Assembly: GCA_947053345.1 (NCBI GenBank)
Contig: CAMRSM010000001.1
Coordinates: 165,888-229,887, forward strand
Origin: an uncultured Lachnospiraceae bacterium
Lineage (GTDB): Bacteria > Bacillota > Clostridia > Lachnospirales > Lachnospiraceae
DNA: 64,000 nt
Direction of reading: 5' to 3'
In this document: one piece after another, positions 40,963-51,465 of the stretch
Position numbering within the stretch: position 1 is the stretch's first letter
Layout of the letters: each line of letters starts with the position of its first letter
Notes under the pieces: model-generated
The model's database searches: none
What the model was told of the DNA's origin: nothing
What the model saw: only the letters and a program-made list of their open reading frames with translations
Made by a program: the position numbers and the translations under genes

Positions 40963-41922
40963 ATGGAACCGGATCTTTTGGCAGAAGCACTTTTCCGATA
41001 TGGGATGCAGGGGGCAAAAACGAATCTGATACGCCACAATGAAAATATGACATACTGTGTCGATAACAGGTATTTGCTCCGCATCCACAAGCATGCGCAA
41101 GGGTTTCAGACGGGAGCGGTCTATGATGGTATGAACCGCGGGGAAATCTACCGGGAAGAACTTCGTTTTTTGGACTTTTTGAGCAGCCGCGGCATGGAGG
41201 TGCAAAAGCCCTGTCCGGACGGCGAAGGCAAACTTGTAACCACGCTTTCCGACGGTACTTTTGCCACGATGCTGACGTGGCTGCCCGGCAGGAATCCTGA
41301 AAAAGATGAGGTGGACTATGACCTGTGTTTCCGGATCGGGGAGATGGTCGGAAAGCTCCATAAACATGCGCGCATGTGTCAGAAAATCCCGGTGCTTTGC
41401 TATGACGCTGCCCTGTGCCGCCGCCTGAAACAAAAACTTTATGATGATTTGGGGAGCGGTGCTTTTGATTTGGAATGGGTGCAATGTATGGCGGATGCCT
41501 TTGACTTTATTACAAAGCAGATGGATGCGTTCGGACAGGATGTGATAATAACCCACGCGGATCTTTCTTTGTCCAATATACTGATTACCGAAAACGGGCT
41601 TGTTCCGATCGATTTTTCTCTGTTCGGCTACTGCCACCCGATGATGGATCTCGCGATGCTGTATTGCAGCATTAACGGATTGGAAAACCGGCGCGCGATA
41701 GCGGCGGGGTATAAAAAGGCGGGTGGGGCAGTCTGCCTTAAAATGCTCGATGCCTGTTTTGCGCTTAATATTTTGCTTTCCATCCTTCTGCATAGCGCCT
41801 GCTGGCCGGGGCAGGAGTGGTTTGCTGCCCGCTTTAAGCGCTGGTGTGAGGAAGTGTTTTTGCCGCTTACCAGAGGGGAGGCATTGTTCTCGGATGATTT
41901 TTACCTGATTCATGCAAATTGA
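40963..41922 (+). CDS. Aminoglycoside-phosphotransferase-fold kinase (APH family)
   Basis: A cytosolic phosphotransferase of 319 residues. DVIITHADLSLSNILI holds the catalytic aspartate of the HxDxxxxN motif, and GLVPIDFSLFGYCHPMMDLAML the metal-binding aspartate of the DFG-like motif. YLLRIHKHAQG supplies the N-lobe lysine region. Families with this fold phosphorylate antibiotics, homoserine, choline or sugars; nothing here says which, and resistance should not be assumed. It follows the GH43 gene by 60 bases with a good RBS (aaggagg), so the two may be cotranscribed. Confidence 0.82.
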   Translation: MEPDLLAEALFRYGMQGAKTNLIRHNENMTYCVDNRYLLRIHKHAQGFQTGAVYDGMNRGEIYREELRFLDFLSSRGMEVQKPCPDGEGKLVTTLSDGTFATMLTWLPGRNPEKDEVDYDLCFRIGEMVGKLHKHARMCQKIPVLCYDAALCRRLKQKLYDDLGSGAFDLEWVQCMADAFDFITKQMDAFGQDVIITHADLSLSNILITENGLVPIDFSLFGYCHPMMDLAMLYCSINGLENRRAIAAGYKKAGGAVCLKMLDACFALNILLSILLHSACWPGQEWFAARFKRWCEEVFLPLTRGEALFSDDFYLIHAN

Positions 41923-42045
41923 GTTTGCTGCCGTATCCTATGATGTTTCGCTATAAATAAAACTTAATAAAAATATATTTTTATAATAGAAGAGTCGATA
42001 AAATAAATTTATTTAGAAGGCCTGCATACCCCCTGTGATTTGATC

Positions 42046-42074
42046 TTGCGTAATTTCCAAGAATATGCTATACT
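42046..42074 (+). promoter_or_regulatory. Promoter of uppP
   Basis: ttgcgt (42046-42051), a 17-base spacer, tatact (42069-42074). The transcript would begin just before the leader hairpin. The rest of 41923-42045 is AT-rich with no other feature. Confidence 0.6.
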
Positions 42075-42102
42075 TTTACCGGATAAGATTTGTATAGGGG
42101 GT

Positions 42103-42177
42103 GCGCGGGCTTTTCCATGCCAACGCTGCTGCTTTTTGGCAGCACCGGCAGTCCGAAAGAGAGGAAAAGCCGCGCGC
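42103..42177 (+). promoter_or_regulatory. Long hairpin in the uppP leader
   Basis: gcgcgggcttttcc (42103-42116) pairs with ggaaaagccgcgcgc (42163-42177) with one bulged base. Inside is a second hairpin, tgctgc around a T run with ggcagca. It fills the leader and ends about ten bases before the RBS, so it could control translation or message stability. Confidence 0.55.
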
Positions 42178-42198
42178 CGCTGTACTTGGAGGTATCGT

Positions 42199-43035
42199 AT
42201 GGAATTTGATATTGTGGAATGGTTCAAAGCGGTTTTCCTTGGGATTGTGGAGGGAATTACCGAGTGGCTGCCGATCAGCAGCACCGGGCACATGATACTG
42301 GTGGACGAATTTATCAAGATGGATATTTCGAAAGAGTTTAAGGCGCTTTTTCTGGTAGTGATACAGCTCGGTGCAATCCTTGCGGTTGTTATGCTGTATT
42401 TTAAACGGCTCTGGCCGTTTTCGGCAAAGGAGCGGTATTTTATCTGCAAAGATAAGTTTTCGATGTGGTTTAAGATTTTTGTTGCCTGTATCCCGGCGGG
42501 GGTGATCGGGATATTGTTTGATGACCAGATTGATGAACTTTTGATGAAGCCGATCGTGGTTGTGGTTACATTGATCTTATATGGTTTCATATTTATTGTG
42601 CTGGAGAAAAAAAAGATCGGGGAACGGCCGCGGGTGGAGTCCATCGACGGCCTGACATACCGGGATGCCCTCATGATCGGCATATTTCAGCTTTTGGCGC
42701 TGGTTCCGGGAACTTCCCGTTCCGGTGCCACGATTATCGGCGGAATGCTGATCGGCTGCGCGAGGCCAGTCGCCGCAGAATTTACTTTTTTCCTTGCGGT
42801 TCCGGTCATGGCGGGTGCAAGCCTGATCAAAAGTGTGAAATTCGGGATGGAGAATGGATTTTCTTTAAGCGGCAATGAGACGATGATCCTGGTCACCGGC
42901 ATGGTAGTCGCGTTTGCGGTCTCGGTTGTCGTAATCCGCTTTCTGATGAGTTATATCCGCAAACATGATTTTGTCGTTTTTGGCTGGTACCGGATCGTGC
43001 TTGGTTTGGTTTTACTTGGGTATTTCTGTTTGTAA
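42199..43035 (+). CDS. uppP: Undecaprenyl-diphosphatase UppP/BacA
   Basis: An integral membrane phosphatase of 278 residues. It recycles undecaprenyl diphosphate to the monophosphate lipid carrier for cell-wall synthesis, and extra copies give bacitracin resistance. The two signature regions are FLGIVEGITEWLPISSTGHMIL, with the catalytic glutamates and serine, and LALVPGTSRSGATIIGGML with the essential arginine. Seven to eight hydrophobic helices are visible. ATG 42199 follows ggagg; the upstream extension in the ORF track covers the leader hairpin. The length is normal for the family. Confidence 0.95.
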   Translation: MEFDIVEWFKAVFLGIVEGITEWLPISSTGHMILVDEFIKMDISKEFKALFLVVIQLGAILAVVMLYFKRLWPFSAKERYFICKDKFSMWFKIFVACIPAGVIGILFDDQIDELLMKPIVVVVTLILYGFIFIVLEKKKIGERPRVESIDGLTYRDALMIGIFQLLALVPGTSRSGATIIGGMLIGCARPVAAEFTFFLAVPVMAGASLIKSVKFGMENGFSLSGNETMILVTGMVVAFAVSVVVIRFLMSYIRKHDFVVFGWYRIVLGLVLLGYFCL

Positions 43036-43115
43036 ATATATTTTAATGGCGGAAGTATTGTGACCGGGAACACGGGGTACATCGGCATAGAATGATTTGG
43101 AAAGGGGTTTGTTGC

Positions 43116-46100
43116 ATGGCAGACCAGAAGATGGCAAAGGGCAAACATACTGCGGCGGGAAAGCAGGCTGGCGCGGGCACAAAAAAGCAGGCGGGAGCGG
43201 CAGGGAAAAAGAATACGGCTTCCGGGCGGCCTGCAAAAAAGGCAGGTTCCGGGGCAAGAGCCGACGGCAAGGGGCAGATCGGTTCTGCGTATGAGCCGGA
43301 GGAGAGGCTTTCGGATTCTATGAAGGAAGAAATCGTGCTGGCAGTGACACTTCTGGTGGCATTGTTGTTTTTCTTAAGTTATATCAATCTTTGCGGGACG
43401 GTCGGAACATGGCTGAATACCATTATTTTCGGTTTATTCGGGATTTTTGGCTATCTTTTTCCGTTTTTGTTGTTTTTTGGGGTCGCATTTGGGATTTCCA
43501 ACCGCAAAAACCGCATCGCGAGGAGAAAGCTGTGGTGCGCGGCAGGGGCATTTGTGTGTCTTGCCGCATTGGTGGAGCTTCTAAGCGCATATGACCCGGA
43601 ACTAAAATGGGCAAAATCCTTCACGGTGTCCGCGGAGACAAAAAGCGGCGGCGGAATTTTGGGTGGGACGTTGGTGAGGCTTTTATGTCCACTGTTTGAT
43701 ACGGTGGCAACGACGGTGATCCTCATCATCCTGCTATTAATCTGCCTGATGCTTGTGACGGGAAAGGAGATTTTTTCCTATATCAGAAATATGGCGGACG
43801 GTGCTGTCACGAACCGGCGCGGGGCTGCTTTGGAAGAAGAAGCATACCAAGAGGAGTTTGCAGAGGAAGGGTATGAGGAGATCACAAGGCAGGCACCGCG
43901 CGTGATTACGTTCCAGAAGAGCGGGAAGGAAGAACGTGCGGATGCTTTGGCGGCAGGTGGAAAACAGCCGAAGGAAGAGCCCGTGCGTTTTGTGGATGCA
44001 CTAAAAGCAAGGGGGAAAAAGGGAAAAGGGCAAAAGGAGGCACCGTACGGCACGGCGGAGGAAGTTGCCTTGGTGCAGAACACGGAAGAAACTCCGAAGA
44101 CGGCTCCTGTAGAAGAAGTTGTACCGCCGCAGTGCATGCAGGAGATTACGATCACCGGAGATTATCAAAAGGAAAATGTCCCGTTCTATGAGGAGGAACT
44201 AAAACGTAAATTTGGCGGCACGGAAGGAAATTCTGCGACTGTAGAACGGAAATTCTACGATGTTAGTGTGTCCAAAGATGGTTCTACCGTCAAGGAAAAT
44301 GATGTCGTTTTGATCTATAAGGAACTTTACGGTGACGATGAGCCGATTATCCCGCCAAAACCGGAGGAAAAGGAAACCGAAACCGCGGACAGGAATAAGC
44401 CTGCGGATGCCGGGACAGAGGGGGACGATTTTGTTGTCAGTGCGGATATGATCTTTGCCAATGCAGGGATTGACCCGGCCGTGCGGGAATTTGCCAAAAT
44501 GGAGGAGACGCAGAACCAGGCCATATCAGCGGGTGTGAGTGCCGCGGAAGAGGGCGGTACGGTTCTTGCGTTCCCTGTAAAAGAAAACCCACCACAAAGA
44601 ACCCCGGACTTCTGGCCGGATATGTCCGTAGACCAAGGCGGGGCTTTACCGTCTACGGCATCGGAGGGCGGTATTGTAAAAGTTGTGCCGCAGGCAGAAA
44701 TGGGTATCGTCGGGGATTCTTCCGGCGATGCGCCGGAGACGGCACTGGATCAGGAAAATTTCTTTGGCGGGTTCGGGACGGCGTATCCGGATGAAGATGT
44801 GCCGGATCTTACACCGTCGGAACTGCAGTACCCGGTAAAGGGCGGTGCGGAAGGTTTTCCAAACGCCGTGCGTCAGGCGGTTCCTGCGGCACCTGCATCC
44901 TGCGGTGCGCCGCGCGCGGATGCAGGTGCCGCAGGAACCCCACGGATATCCGGTGGCAGCGCGGCATTATCGCTCGTGCCGTTCCCGGTGCCGGAAAAGA
45001 AATACGAATTCCCGCCGATTGACCTTCTGGCAAAACCAGTGCAGGGAAAGGGGGCAAATGAGCGGGAACTAAAAGAGACTGCAGCAAAGCTCCAGAGCAC
45101 CCTGCAAAGCTTTGGCGTGCGTGTCACCATCACCAATATCAGCTGCGGGCCGGCGGTCACTCAGTATGAGCTCCAGCCGGAACAGGGCGTGAAGGTCAAC
45201 CAGATCACGAAGCTTTCCGATGATATTAAGCTGAACCTCGCAGCGACGGACATCCGCATCGAGGCACCGATCCCCGGCAAGGCGGCCATTGGTATTGAAG
45301 TTCCGAACAAGGAAAATACACCGGTTATTTTGCGGGAATTGTTGGAAAGCGAAGAGTTTAAAAAACACAAATCCCGTCTTGCTTTTGCGGTCGGGAAAAA
45401 TATCAGCGGGCAGATCGTTGTCTCGGACATCGCCAAAATGCCGCATATGCTGATCGCGGGGGCAACGGGATCCGGTAAGTCCGTCTGTATCAACACCATC
45501 ATTATGAGCATTCTCTACAAAGCCGACCCGAAGGATGTCAAGCTGATCATGGTCGATCCGAAGGTTGTGGAGTTAAGCGTGTACAACGGCATACCGCATC
45601 TGCTCATCCCGGTCGTGACGGATCCGAAAAAGGCAAGCGCGGCATTAAACTGGGCGGTGGCGGAGATGACCGACCGTTATCAGAAATTCGCGGCACTCTC
45701 TGTGCGCGACCTGACCGGATACAATGAAAAGGTAGGGGCATTTGACGAGCCAAACCCTGCGTTCCCTCGCCTGCCGCAGATCGTTATCATTGTGGACGAG
45801 CTTGCCGATTTGATGATGGTGGCATCGGCGAACGAGGTGGAGGATGCCATCTGCCGCCTGGCGCAGATGGCGCGCGCGGCAGGGCTTCACCTGATCATAG
45901 CGACACAGAGGCCTTCCGTAAACGTCATCACCGGCGTGATTAAGGCGAATGTGCCTTCGCGCGTGGCGTTTGCGGTGACTTCTGCCGTGGATTCCAGGAC
46001 AATCTTGGACGGCGTGGGGGCAGAGCGCCTGCTCGGCAAGGGCGACATGCTCTTTTTCCCGTCCGGCTATCCGAAACCGGTGCGCATTCAAGGCGCATTT

Positions 46101-46466
46101 GTCTCCGATGCCGAGGTCAGCAAAGTTGTTGATTTCTTAAAGGAACAGACCGAGGGAGCGGGCGGTTACAACGAGGAAATCAACCAGAGGATCATGACCG
46201 CCACATCGGGCGGGGACGGCGCATCGGCATTGGGCGGGGACGGCAACGACGATTATTTTGCGGAAGCGGGAAAATTTATCATCGAGAAGCAGAAAGCATC
46301 CATCGGTATGCTGCAGAGGGTGTATAAGATCGGCTTTAACCGTGCCGCCCGCATTATGGACCAGCTGACTGCAGCGGGGGTTGTAGGTCCTGAGGAAGGC
46401 ACGAAGCCAAGAAAAATCCTGATGACACAGTTGGAATTTGAAGAATATTTAAAGACGGCACATTAA
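43116..46466 (+). CDS. ftsK: DNA translocase FtsK/SpoIIIE
   Basis: A membrane-anchored DNA pump of 1116 residues that moves chromosome ends across the division or sporulation septum. It has a basic, low-complexity start, about four membrane helices (residues 75-230), and a long acidic linker to about 640. The motor domain has Walker A GATGSGKS (782-789), Walker [13 protein letters not shown] and [17 protein letters not shown]-terminal gamma winged helix ([22 protein letters not shown]) reads orientation signals. The linker is long for the Bacillus protein (about 790 residues in all) and contains a perfect inverted DNA repeat. ATG 43116 is chosen over the track start 43092. Confidence 0.95.
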   Translation: MADQKMAKGKHTAAGKQAGAGTKKQAGAAGKKNTASGRPAKKAGSGARADGKGQIGSAYEPEERLSDSMKEEIVLAVTLLVALLFFLSYINLCGTVGTWLNTIIFGLFGIFGYLFPFLLFFGVAFGISNRKNRIARRKLWCAAGAFVCLAALVELLSAYDPELKWAKSFTVSAETKSGGGILGGTLVRLLCPLFDTVATTVILIILLLICLMLVTGKEIFSYIRNMADGAVTNRRGAALEEEAYQEEFAEEGYEEITRQAPRVITFQKSGKEERADALAAGGKQPKEEPVRFVDALKARGKKGKGQKEAPYGTAEEVALVQNTEETPKTAPVEEVVPPQCMQEITITGDYQKENVPFYEEELKRKFGGTEGNSATVERKFYDVSVSKDGSTVKENDVVLIYKELYGDDEPIIPPKPEEKETETADRNKPADAGTEGDDFVVSADMIFANAGIDPAVREFAKMEETQNQAISAGVSAAEEGGTVLAFPVKENPPQRTPDFWPDMSVDQGGALPSTASEGGIVKVVPQAEMGIVGDSSGDAPETALDQENFFGGFGTAYPDEDVPDLTPSELQYPVKGGAEGFPNAVRQAVPAAPASCGAPRADAGAAGTPRISGGSAALSLVPFPVPEKKYEFPPIDLLAKPVQGKGANERELKETAAKLQSTLQSFGVRVTITNISCGPAVTQYELQPEQGVKVNQITKLSDDIKLNLAATDIRIEAPIPGKAAIGIEVPNKENTPVILRELLESEEFKKHKSRLAFAVGKNISGQIVVSDIAKMPHMLIAGATGSGKSVCINTIIMSILYKADPKDVKLIMVDPKVVELSVYNGIPHLLIPVVTDPKKASAALNWAVAEMTDRYQKFAALSVRDLTGYNEKVGAFDEPNPAFPRLPQIVIIVDELADLMMVASANEVEDAICRLAQMARAAGLHLIIATQRPSVNVITGVIKANVPSRVAFAVTSAVDSRTILDGVGAERLLGKGDMLFFPSGYPKPVRIQGAFVSDAEVSKVVDFLKEQTEGAGGYNEEINQRIMTATSGGDGASALGGDGNDDYFAEAGKFIIEKQKASIGMLQRVYKIGFNRAARIMDQLTAAGVVGPEEGTKPRKILMTQLEFEEYLKTAH
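44879..44939. repeat. Perfect 22-bp inverted repeat inside the ftsK linker
   Basis: The left arm 44879-44900 begins ggttcctgcggcacctgc, the loop is 17 bases, and the right arm is 44918-44939. All 22 positions pair. It encodes an Ala/Pro/Gly-rich part of the disordered linker ([20 protein letters not shown]). In RNA it would be an extremely stable hairpin in the middle of the message. Confidence 0.85.
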
Positions 46467-46491
46467 GGGAAAATGCTGTAAAGACGGCAGA

Positions 46492-47418
46492 ATGAGAGGG
46501 AAAATGAAGCATTTTAGATCGATGTGGGAGGCACAGCCTGTATTTAAAGCCCTGAGTGCGCCGATGCGCGTGCGGATCATGGAACTGCTCTATGAAGAGG
46601 GCGACTGGAAACTCGATGATATTGCGAGGGCGTTGAAGCTGACCAACAGTGCTGTCTCGATGCATGTGGAGCGTCTGGTGGAAGCGGGGCTGGTGACAGT
46701 GCAGACTGTTCCGGGAATCCGGGGGATCTGTAAGATCTGCAAGCCCTGCTACGGCGGTATGATGGTCGACATGTGCCCAAACCTGCCGGAACAGCAAAAT
46801 TTCTATACCGACGATATCCCGGTCGGTGCTTACTACGAGTGCGCGGTAACCCCGACTTGCGGAATTGCAACACCAAAGCAGATCATCGGGGAATTTGACA
46901 TGCCGAAATATTTCATGTTCCCGAACCATTATGATGCCGGGGTTTTCTGGATCGGAACGGGTTATGTCCTCTATTGTCTGCCCAACCGCTTAAAGCCGGG
47001 GGAGCGTCTTGTAAAGCTGACGCTCTCGATGGAGCTTTCCTCGGAATATCCGGGTTACAACGAAGATTTTCCGTCGGATATTTATTTTGAGGTGGCGGGG
47101 GTTAACGTCGGCAAATGGATCAGTCCCGGCGATTACGGGAGCCGCAGGGGACATTACACGCCGGCGTGGTGGCCGGAAAACTGCAACCAGTACGGTCTGT
47201 TAAAAACGCTTTCCATCACGCGCGAGGGCACGTTTATCGACGGCGGTTTCCGGATTGGCGACGTGACGGTTGATGAGCTTGGAATCGACTATACGACACA
47301 GATCACATTCCGGATCTCCGTGCCGAAGGATACGAAAAACTGCGGCGGCTTAACGGTCTTTGGACGCGGCTTCGGGGACTATGACCAAGGGATCGTCTGC
47401 ACGGAATATTATGAATGA
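46492..47418 (+). CDS. ArsR-like winged-helix regulator with extra C-terminal domain
   Basis: A 308-residue protein. The N-terminal winged helix is of ArsR type: VFKALSAPMRVRIMELLYEEGDWKLDDIARALKLTNSAVSMHVERLVEAGLV. It continues with a Cys cluster (GICKICKPCYGG, MCPN) that may bind metal, and then a beta-rich domain of about 200 residues (YYECAVTPTCGIATPKQIIGEF, YTPAWWPENCNQYGLLKTLSI) found in related clostridial regulators that control sugar-use genes. The ligand is unknown. ATG 46504 (MKHFRSMW) is an alternative start. It lies 25 bases after ftsK. Confidence 0.78.
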   Translation: MRGKMKHFRSMWEAQPVFKALSAPMRVRIMELLYEEGDWKLDDIARALKLTNSAVSMHVERLVEAGLVTVQTVPGIRGICKICKPCYGGMMVDMCPNLPEQQNFYTDDIPVGAYYECAVTPTCGIATPKQIIGEFDMPKYFMFPNHYDAGVFWIGTGYVLYCLPNRLKPGERLVKLTLSMELSSEYPGYNEDFPSDIYFEVAGVNVGKWISPGDYGSRRGHYTPAWWPENCNQYGLLKTLSITREGTFIDGGFRIGDVTVDELGIDYTTQITFRISVPKDTKNCGGLTVFGRGFGDYDQGIVCTEYYE

Positions 47419-47460
47419 TACGCGGGACTAAAATATGAAAGGGAAAACGATGTGGGGCGG

Positions 47461-49326
47461 ATGAAGCGGCATGGATGGAAACGACAAAAGAATATCCGGA
47501 CATTGTTTCTTTTTGAGCTGCTCTGCAAAGCGGCTTTCACGATGATTTTTTATCCGTTTTGCACCGCCGCATTCCGTCTGCTCTTGAGGATTACGGGCTA
47601 CAGTTATCTGACCCTTGAAAACCTCGCGCGGTTTGTGAGGCAGCCGGCAACCATTCTGGTCATTTTCCTCCTGCTTTTGGCAGGGGCACTGTTTTATCTT
47701 GTCGAGGCGGTCTCCCTGATTGTGTTTTATCAGGGGTATATAAAAGAAAAAAGAGTAACTGTCGTACAGATCCTTTTTCCGGGTCTGAAGGAGGTACGGT
47801 ATCTCCTGGGACAAAAACATTGGATGGCGCTGCTTTTGTTTTCCCTTCCCAATGCGCTCGTTACGCTCTCGCCGATGCTGATCGTTTTTGCGATCCAGTT
47901 AAAAGTGCCAGCATATATCGCAAGGACAGTGACAAGTAAGCCGTACGGCACTTTTTTTGTCGTGGTTTTTCTTTTGCTTTGTCTTTTTGTCAGTTTTTTC
48001 GGGATGTATTCGCTATATTATTGTGTGCTTGGCGAATACAGTTTCCTTGACGGTTTTCGCAGGAGTGTCCGTGTCGTCCGGCAGAAGCTGTTTACGTTGA
48101 TTGGTTGCTGTGTCGGGATAAATTTGCTGTTATCCGCAATTTATGCCGTTATATACATTGGGGTACTGATCCTTGCTTGCTACCTGATCTATCTTACTAA
48201 AAGCGAGGAAGTGCTGATGGCGGCATTGCTCACGGCGTATGATGAGGTCATGATCTATATGGGTGTGATGATTACGGTCGTGACACAGATCGTAAATTAT
48301 GCGGTGCTTGCCCGTCTCTTTACAAAATACGGCATGCCGTTCCTTCCAGGAAACCGGATCGAAAAATTCCAGGAGCAGATCGCCTATGAGGATGCGGCGA
48401 GACAGCTTGAGTACACGAACGGAGAGCGGGTGCTAAAAAGGATGGACAGCCATTATACGAGGCTTACGGCGCTTGTTGTGGCGGCGGTGGTCTTTGTGAA
48501 TGCGTACGGGCTCATTGACGCGTTCCGGAACGGTTCGCTGACGGACCGGGAAACACTTTTTGGAACATATATCACGGCACACCGGGGATCCTCCGCGGCA
48601 GCCCCGGAAAATACACTTGCCGCCTTGGAGCGGGCGATTGATGATATGGCGGATTTTGCGGAAATTGATGTGCAGGAGACAAGGGACGGTGTCGTGATCC
48701 TGATGCACGATGCCAGCCTGCGGCGCACGACGGGGGCAAGGGCAAGGGTGAGCGACCTGACCTACGCGCAGATTGTGGAGCTTGACGCAGGAGTATGGTT
48801 TTCGGGGGATTACGCGGGAGTACATGTGCCGACGTTGGAGGAAGCGCTAAAGCTCTGCAAAGGGAAGATCAACCTCAACATCGAGTTAAAGGCAGGGAAA
48901 TCCACTGCCCTGAATGATGATTTAACGGAGAAGGTGCTGCGCCTTATCGACCTGTATGACATGGAGGACCAGTGCATGATCAGCTGTACCGACCAGGCGA
49001 TGTTAGCGAAGGTGAAAGACTACAACAGCAAGATCAAGACCGGATATATCCTTTCGTTTGCTTACGGAATGTTTTATAATGTGGATTACATTGATTTTTT
49101 CAGCATGAAGTCAAGCTTTGTGAATGAGAGCACGGTAAAAACCCTGCACAGCCTCGGTAAGGAAGTGCATGCCTGGACTGTAAATTCGCGCTCGGAAACC
49201 GAGCGCATGAAGCAGCTTGGCGTGGACAATATCATCACGGATCATCCGGTCATGGTGCGGGAGATCGTTTATGAGGAAAATGTCCGGATGGGATTTTTTA
49301 AACTGCTGGGTTTTATCAGGCCTTGA
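47461..49326 (+). CDS. Membrane glycerophosphodiester phosphodiesterase
   Basis: A protein of 621 residues in two parts. The first 340 have about eight membrane helices (a GlpQ-associated membrane domain), and after one more helix (LVVAAVVFVNAYGLIDAF) comes a GDPD catalytic domain outside the cell. The domain shows ITAHRGSSAAAPENTLAALERAI with the catalytic histidine, FAEIDVQETRDGVVILMHD with the metal ligands, and INLNIELKAG. It hydrolyses glycerophosphodiesters to glycerol-3-phosphate and an alcohol, perhaps from lipids or teichoic acids. ATG 47461 is preferred to the GTG at 47452; the RBS is weak in both cases. Confidence 0.88.
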   Translation: MKRHGWKRQKNIRTLFLFELLCKAAFTMIFYPFCTAAFRLLLRITGYSYLTLENLARFVRQPATILVIFLLLLAGALFYLVEAVSLIVFYQGYIKEKRVTVVQILFPGLKEVRYLLGQKHWMALLLFSLPNALVTLSPMLIVFAIQLKVPAYIARTVTSKPYGTFFVVVFLLLCLFVSFFGMYSLYYCVLGEYSFLDGFRRSVRVVRQKLFTLIGCCVGINLLLSAIYAVIYIGVLILACYLIYLTKSEEVLMAALLTAYDEVMIYMGVMITVVTQIVNYAVLARLFTKYGMPFLPGNRIEKFQEQIAYEDAARQLEYTNGERVLKRMDSHYTRLTALVVAAVVFVNAYGLIDAFRNGSLTDRETLFGTYITAHRGSSAAAPENTLAALERAIDDMADFAEIDVQETRDGVVILMHDASLRRTTGARARVSDLTYAQIVELDAGVWFSGDYAGVHVPTLEEALKLCKGKINLNIELKAGKSTALNDDLTEKVLRLIDLYDMEDQCMISCTDQAMLAKVKDYNSKIKTGYILSFAYGMFYNVDYIDFFSMKSSFVNESTVKTLHSLGKEVHAWTVNSRSETERMKQLGVDNIITDHPVMVREIVYEENVRMGFFKLLGFIRP

Positions 49327-49341
49327 GGAAGGGGGAGGAAC

Positions 49342-51444
49342 ATGGTGCGGGATTATCTTCCGGTTTGCAGAGAGGATATGGAAAAACGGGGGTGGGAGCA
49401 GTGTGATTTTGTCTATGTGATCGGGGATGCCTATGTGGATCACCCGTCCTTTGGACCGGCGATCATCAGCCGCCTGTTAGAGAGCGAAGGCTACCGGGTT
49501 GGGATCATATCGCAGCCGGACTGGAAGCATGAGGACAGCATTTCGGTGCTCGGGCTTCCGAGGCTTGCCTTCCTTGTGTGCGGTGGAAACATGGATACCA
49601 TGGTAAACCATTACACGGTGGCGAAAAAGCGCCGGCAGACGGATTATTATTCGCCGGGCGGCGAGATGGGGAGGCGGCCGGACCGGGCGACAATCGTCTA
49701 CTGCAATCTGATCCGCAAAAAATATAAGTCCGTACCGATCGTCATTGGCGGCATTGAGGCATCGTTGCGCAGGCTGGCACATTATGACTACTGGAGCGAT
49801 AAAGTAAGGCGCTCCATCCTGTTGGATTCGCAGGCAGATATTTTATCATACGGTATGGGGGAACATTCCGTTGTCGAGGTGGCGGATGCGTTAAACGCGG
49901 GCATTGCGGTGAAGGATATCACGTTTGTGCCCGGGACGGTGTACCGTGCGGTGGAGCTTAGTTCCGTCTATGATGCACTCATGCTGCCGTCCTTTGCGGA
50001 AATCACGGAGGACAAGGCCGCCTTTGCGAAAAGCTTTTATATCCAGTACTGCAACACCGACCCGTTTTCCGGGAAGCGTTTGGTGGAACAATACAAGGAT
50101 GCGGAATATATTGTACAGAACCCTCCGGCAAAGCCGCTGACACAGGGGGAAATGGACCGTGTGTACGCATTGCCGTACATGAGGAATTACCATCCGTCCT
50201 ACGAGGCGGCGGGAGGTATCCCTGCCATCAGCGAACTGCGGTTTTCCATCACGAGCAACCGCGGCTGCTATGGCGGCTGCAGTTTTTGCGCGCTGACGTT
50301 CCATCAGGGGCGCATCATCCAGACGCGCAGCCACGAATCTATTTTGCAGGAGGCGGCGGCATTTACTTATGAGCCGGATTTCAAGGGCTATATCAATGAT
50401 GTCGGGGGGCCGACGGCGAATTTCCGTGTGCCCGCATGTGAAAAACAGCTTACAAAGGGGGCTTGCGTAAACAGGCAGTGCCTTTTCCCGTCCCCGTGCA
50501 AAAACTTAAAAATCGACCACAGCGATTACCTTTCCCTGCTGCGAAAGCTCCGGGAAATCCCGCGCGTGAAAAAAGTATTTATCCGTTCCGGCATCCGCTT
50601 TGACTATTTGGTGCACGATGCGGATGACACCTTTTTTTACGAGCTCTGTAAGTACCATGTCAGCGGGCAGTTAAAGGTAGCGCCGGAGCATGTGTGCGAC
50701 GCGGTATTAAGGCGGATGGGAAAGCCGGAGAACGCGGTTTACGGGCGTTTTTTGGAAAAATATAAAAGAATCAATGAAAAGCTTGGGCTAAAGCAATTTG
50801 TTGTCCCGTACCTGATGTCCTCCCATCCCGGATCGACGTTAACGGAAGCGGTGGCGCTCGCGGAATATCTGCGCGATCTTGGATACATGCCAGAGCAGGT
50901 GCAGGATTTTTACCCGACCCCTTCTACCATCTCGACCTGCATGTATTACACCGGGCTTGACCCAAGGGATATGAAACCGGTCTATGTGCCGAAGACACCA
51001 CATGAAAAAGCGATGCAGCGGGCGCTTATCCAGTACCGCAACCCGAAGAATTATGAGCTTGTATATGAGGCGCTTGTTGCGGCAGGCAGGGAGGATCTGA
51101 TCGGGTTTGATAAGAAATGCCTGATCCGCCCGCGCCAGAGGAAACCAGAGGGCGCATATCATACGGACCGCGGCAGGAAGGGCATAGGAGAAAGAAACGG
51201 CGGCAAGGCGCGGGAGAAGCAACGGATGCCGGAAATGAAAAAACAAAAGGGTGCAGGGGAGGATTTCAAAGGAAAATGCGGACACGGAGAAACCGGGAAA
51301 CGGCAGGCACAGAGTCCAAAAGGGAAGGAAAAATCCGTAAGAAACCGGACAGGGGAGAAGAAGGAGGCAGCCGGCAAGACAAAAAGACCGGATAATTTTA
51401 AACTGCGGGGACAAAAAGCCGCGGAAAAGAAGAGAAAGTCATGA
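49342..51444 (+). CDS. YgiQ-family radical SAM protein
   Basis: A 700-residue radical SAM enzyme of the YgiQ family, whose reaction is not established. The N terminus ([34 protein letters not shown]) is the conserved cobalamin-binding-like domain. The iron-sulphur site is [12 protein letters not shown], a CxxxCxx[14 protein letters not shown] and QLKVAPEHV are further signatures. After about residue 600 comes a lysine-rich, low-complexity tail of about 100 residues that may bind nucleic acid. It starts 15 bases after the GDPD gene, with ggaagggggagg upstream. Confidence 0.92.
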   Translation: MVRDYLPVCREDMEKRGWEQCDFVYVIGDAYVDHPSFGPAIISRLLESEGYRVGIISQPDWKHEDSISVLGLPRLAFLVCGGNMDTMVNHYTVAKKRRQTDYYSPGGEMGRRPDRATIVYCNLIRKKYKSVPIVIGGIEASLRRLAHYDYWSDKVRRSILLDSQADILSYGMGEHSVVEVADALNAGIAVKDITFVPGTVYRAVELSSVYDALMLPSFAEITEDKAAFAKSFYIQYCNTDPFSGKRLVEQYKDAEYIVQNPPAKPLTQGEMDRVYALPYMRNYHPSYEAAGGIPAISELRFSITSNRGCYGGCSFCALTFHQGRIIQTRSHESILQEAAAFTYEPDFKGYINDVGGPTANFRVPACEKQLTKGACVNRQCLFPSPCKNLKIDHSDYLSLLRKLREIPRVKKVFIRSGIRFDYLVHDADDTFFYELCKYHVSGQLKVAPEHVCDAVLRRMGKPENAVYGRFLEKYKRINEKLGLKQFVVPYLMSSHPGSTLTEAVALAEYLRDLGYMPEQVQDFYPTPSTISTCMYYTGLDPRDMKPVYVPKTPHEKAMQRALIQYRNPKNYELVYEALVAAGREDLIGFDKKCLIRPRQRKPEGAYHTDRGRKGIGERNGGKAREKQRMPEMKKQKGAGEDFKGKCGHGETGKRQAQSPKGKEKSVRNRTGEKKEAAGKTKRPDNFKLRGQKAAEKKRKS

Positions 51445-51465
51445 TTGTGAATAAGGGGGAATGGG

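Noticed and set aside
40963-41922. Aminoglycoside resistance gene
   Set aside because: The fold motifs fit the APH superfamily, but that family includes many metabolic kinases, so a resistance call is not supported.
42009-42683. 224-codon minus-strand frame over uppP
   Set aside because: Shadow of uppP, which has both family signatures on the plus strand.
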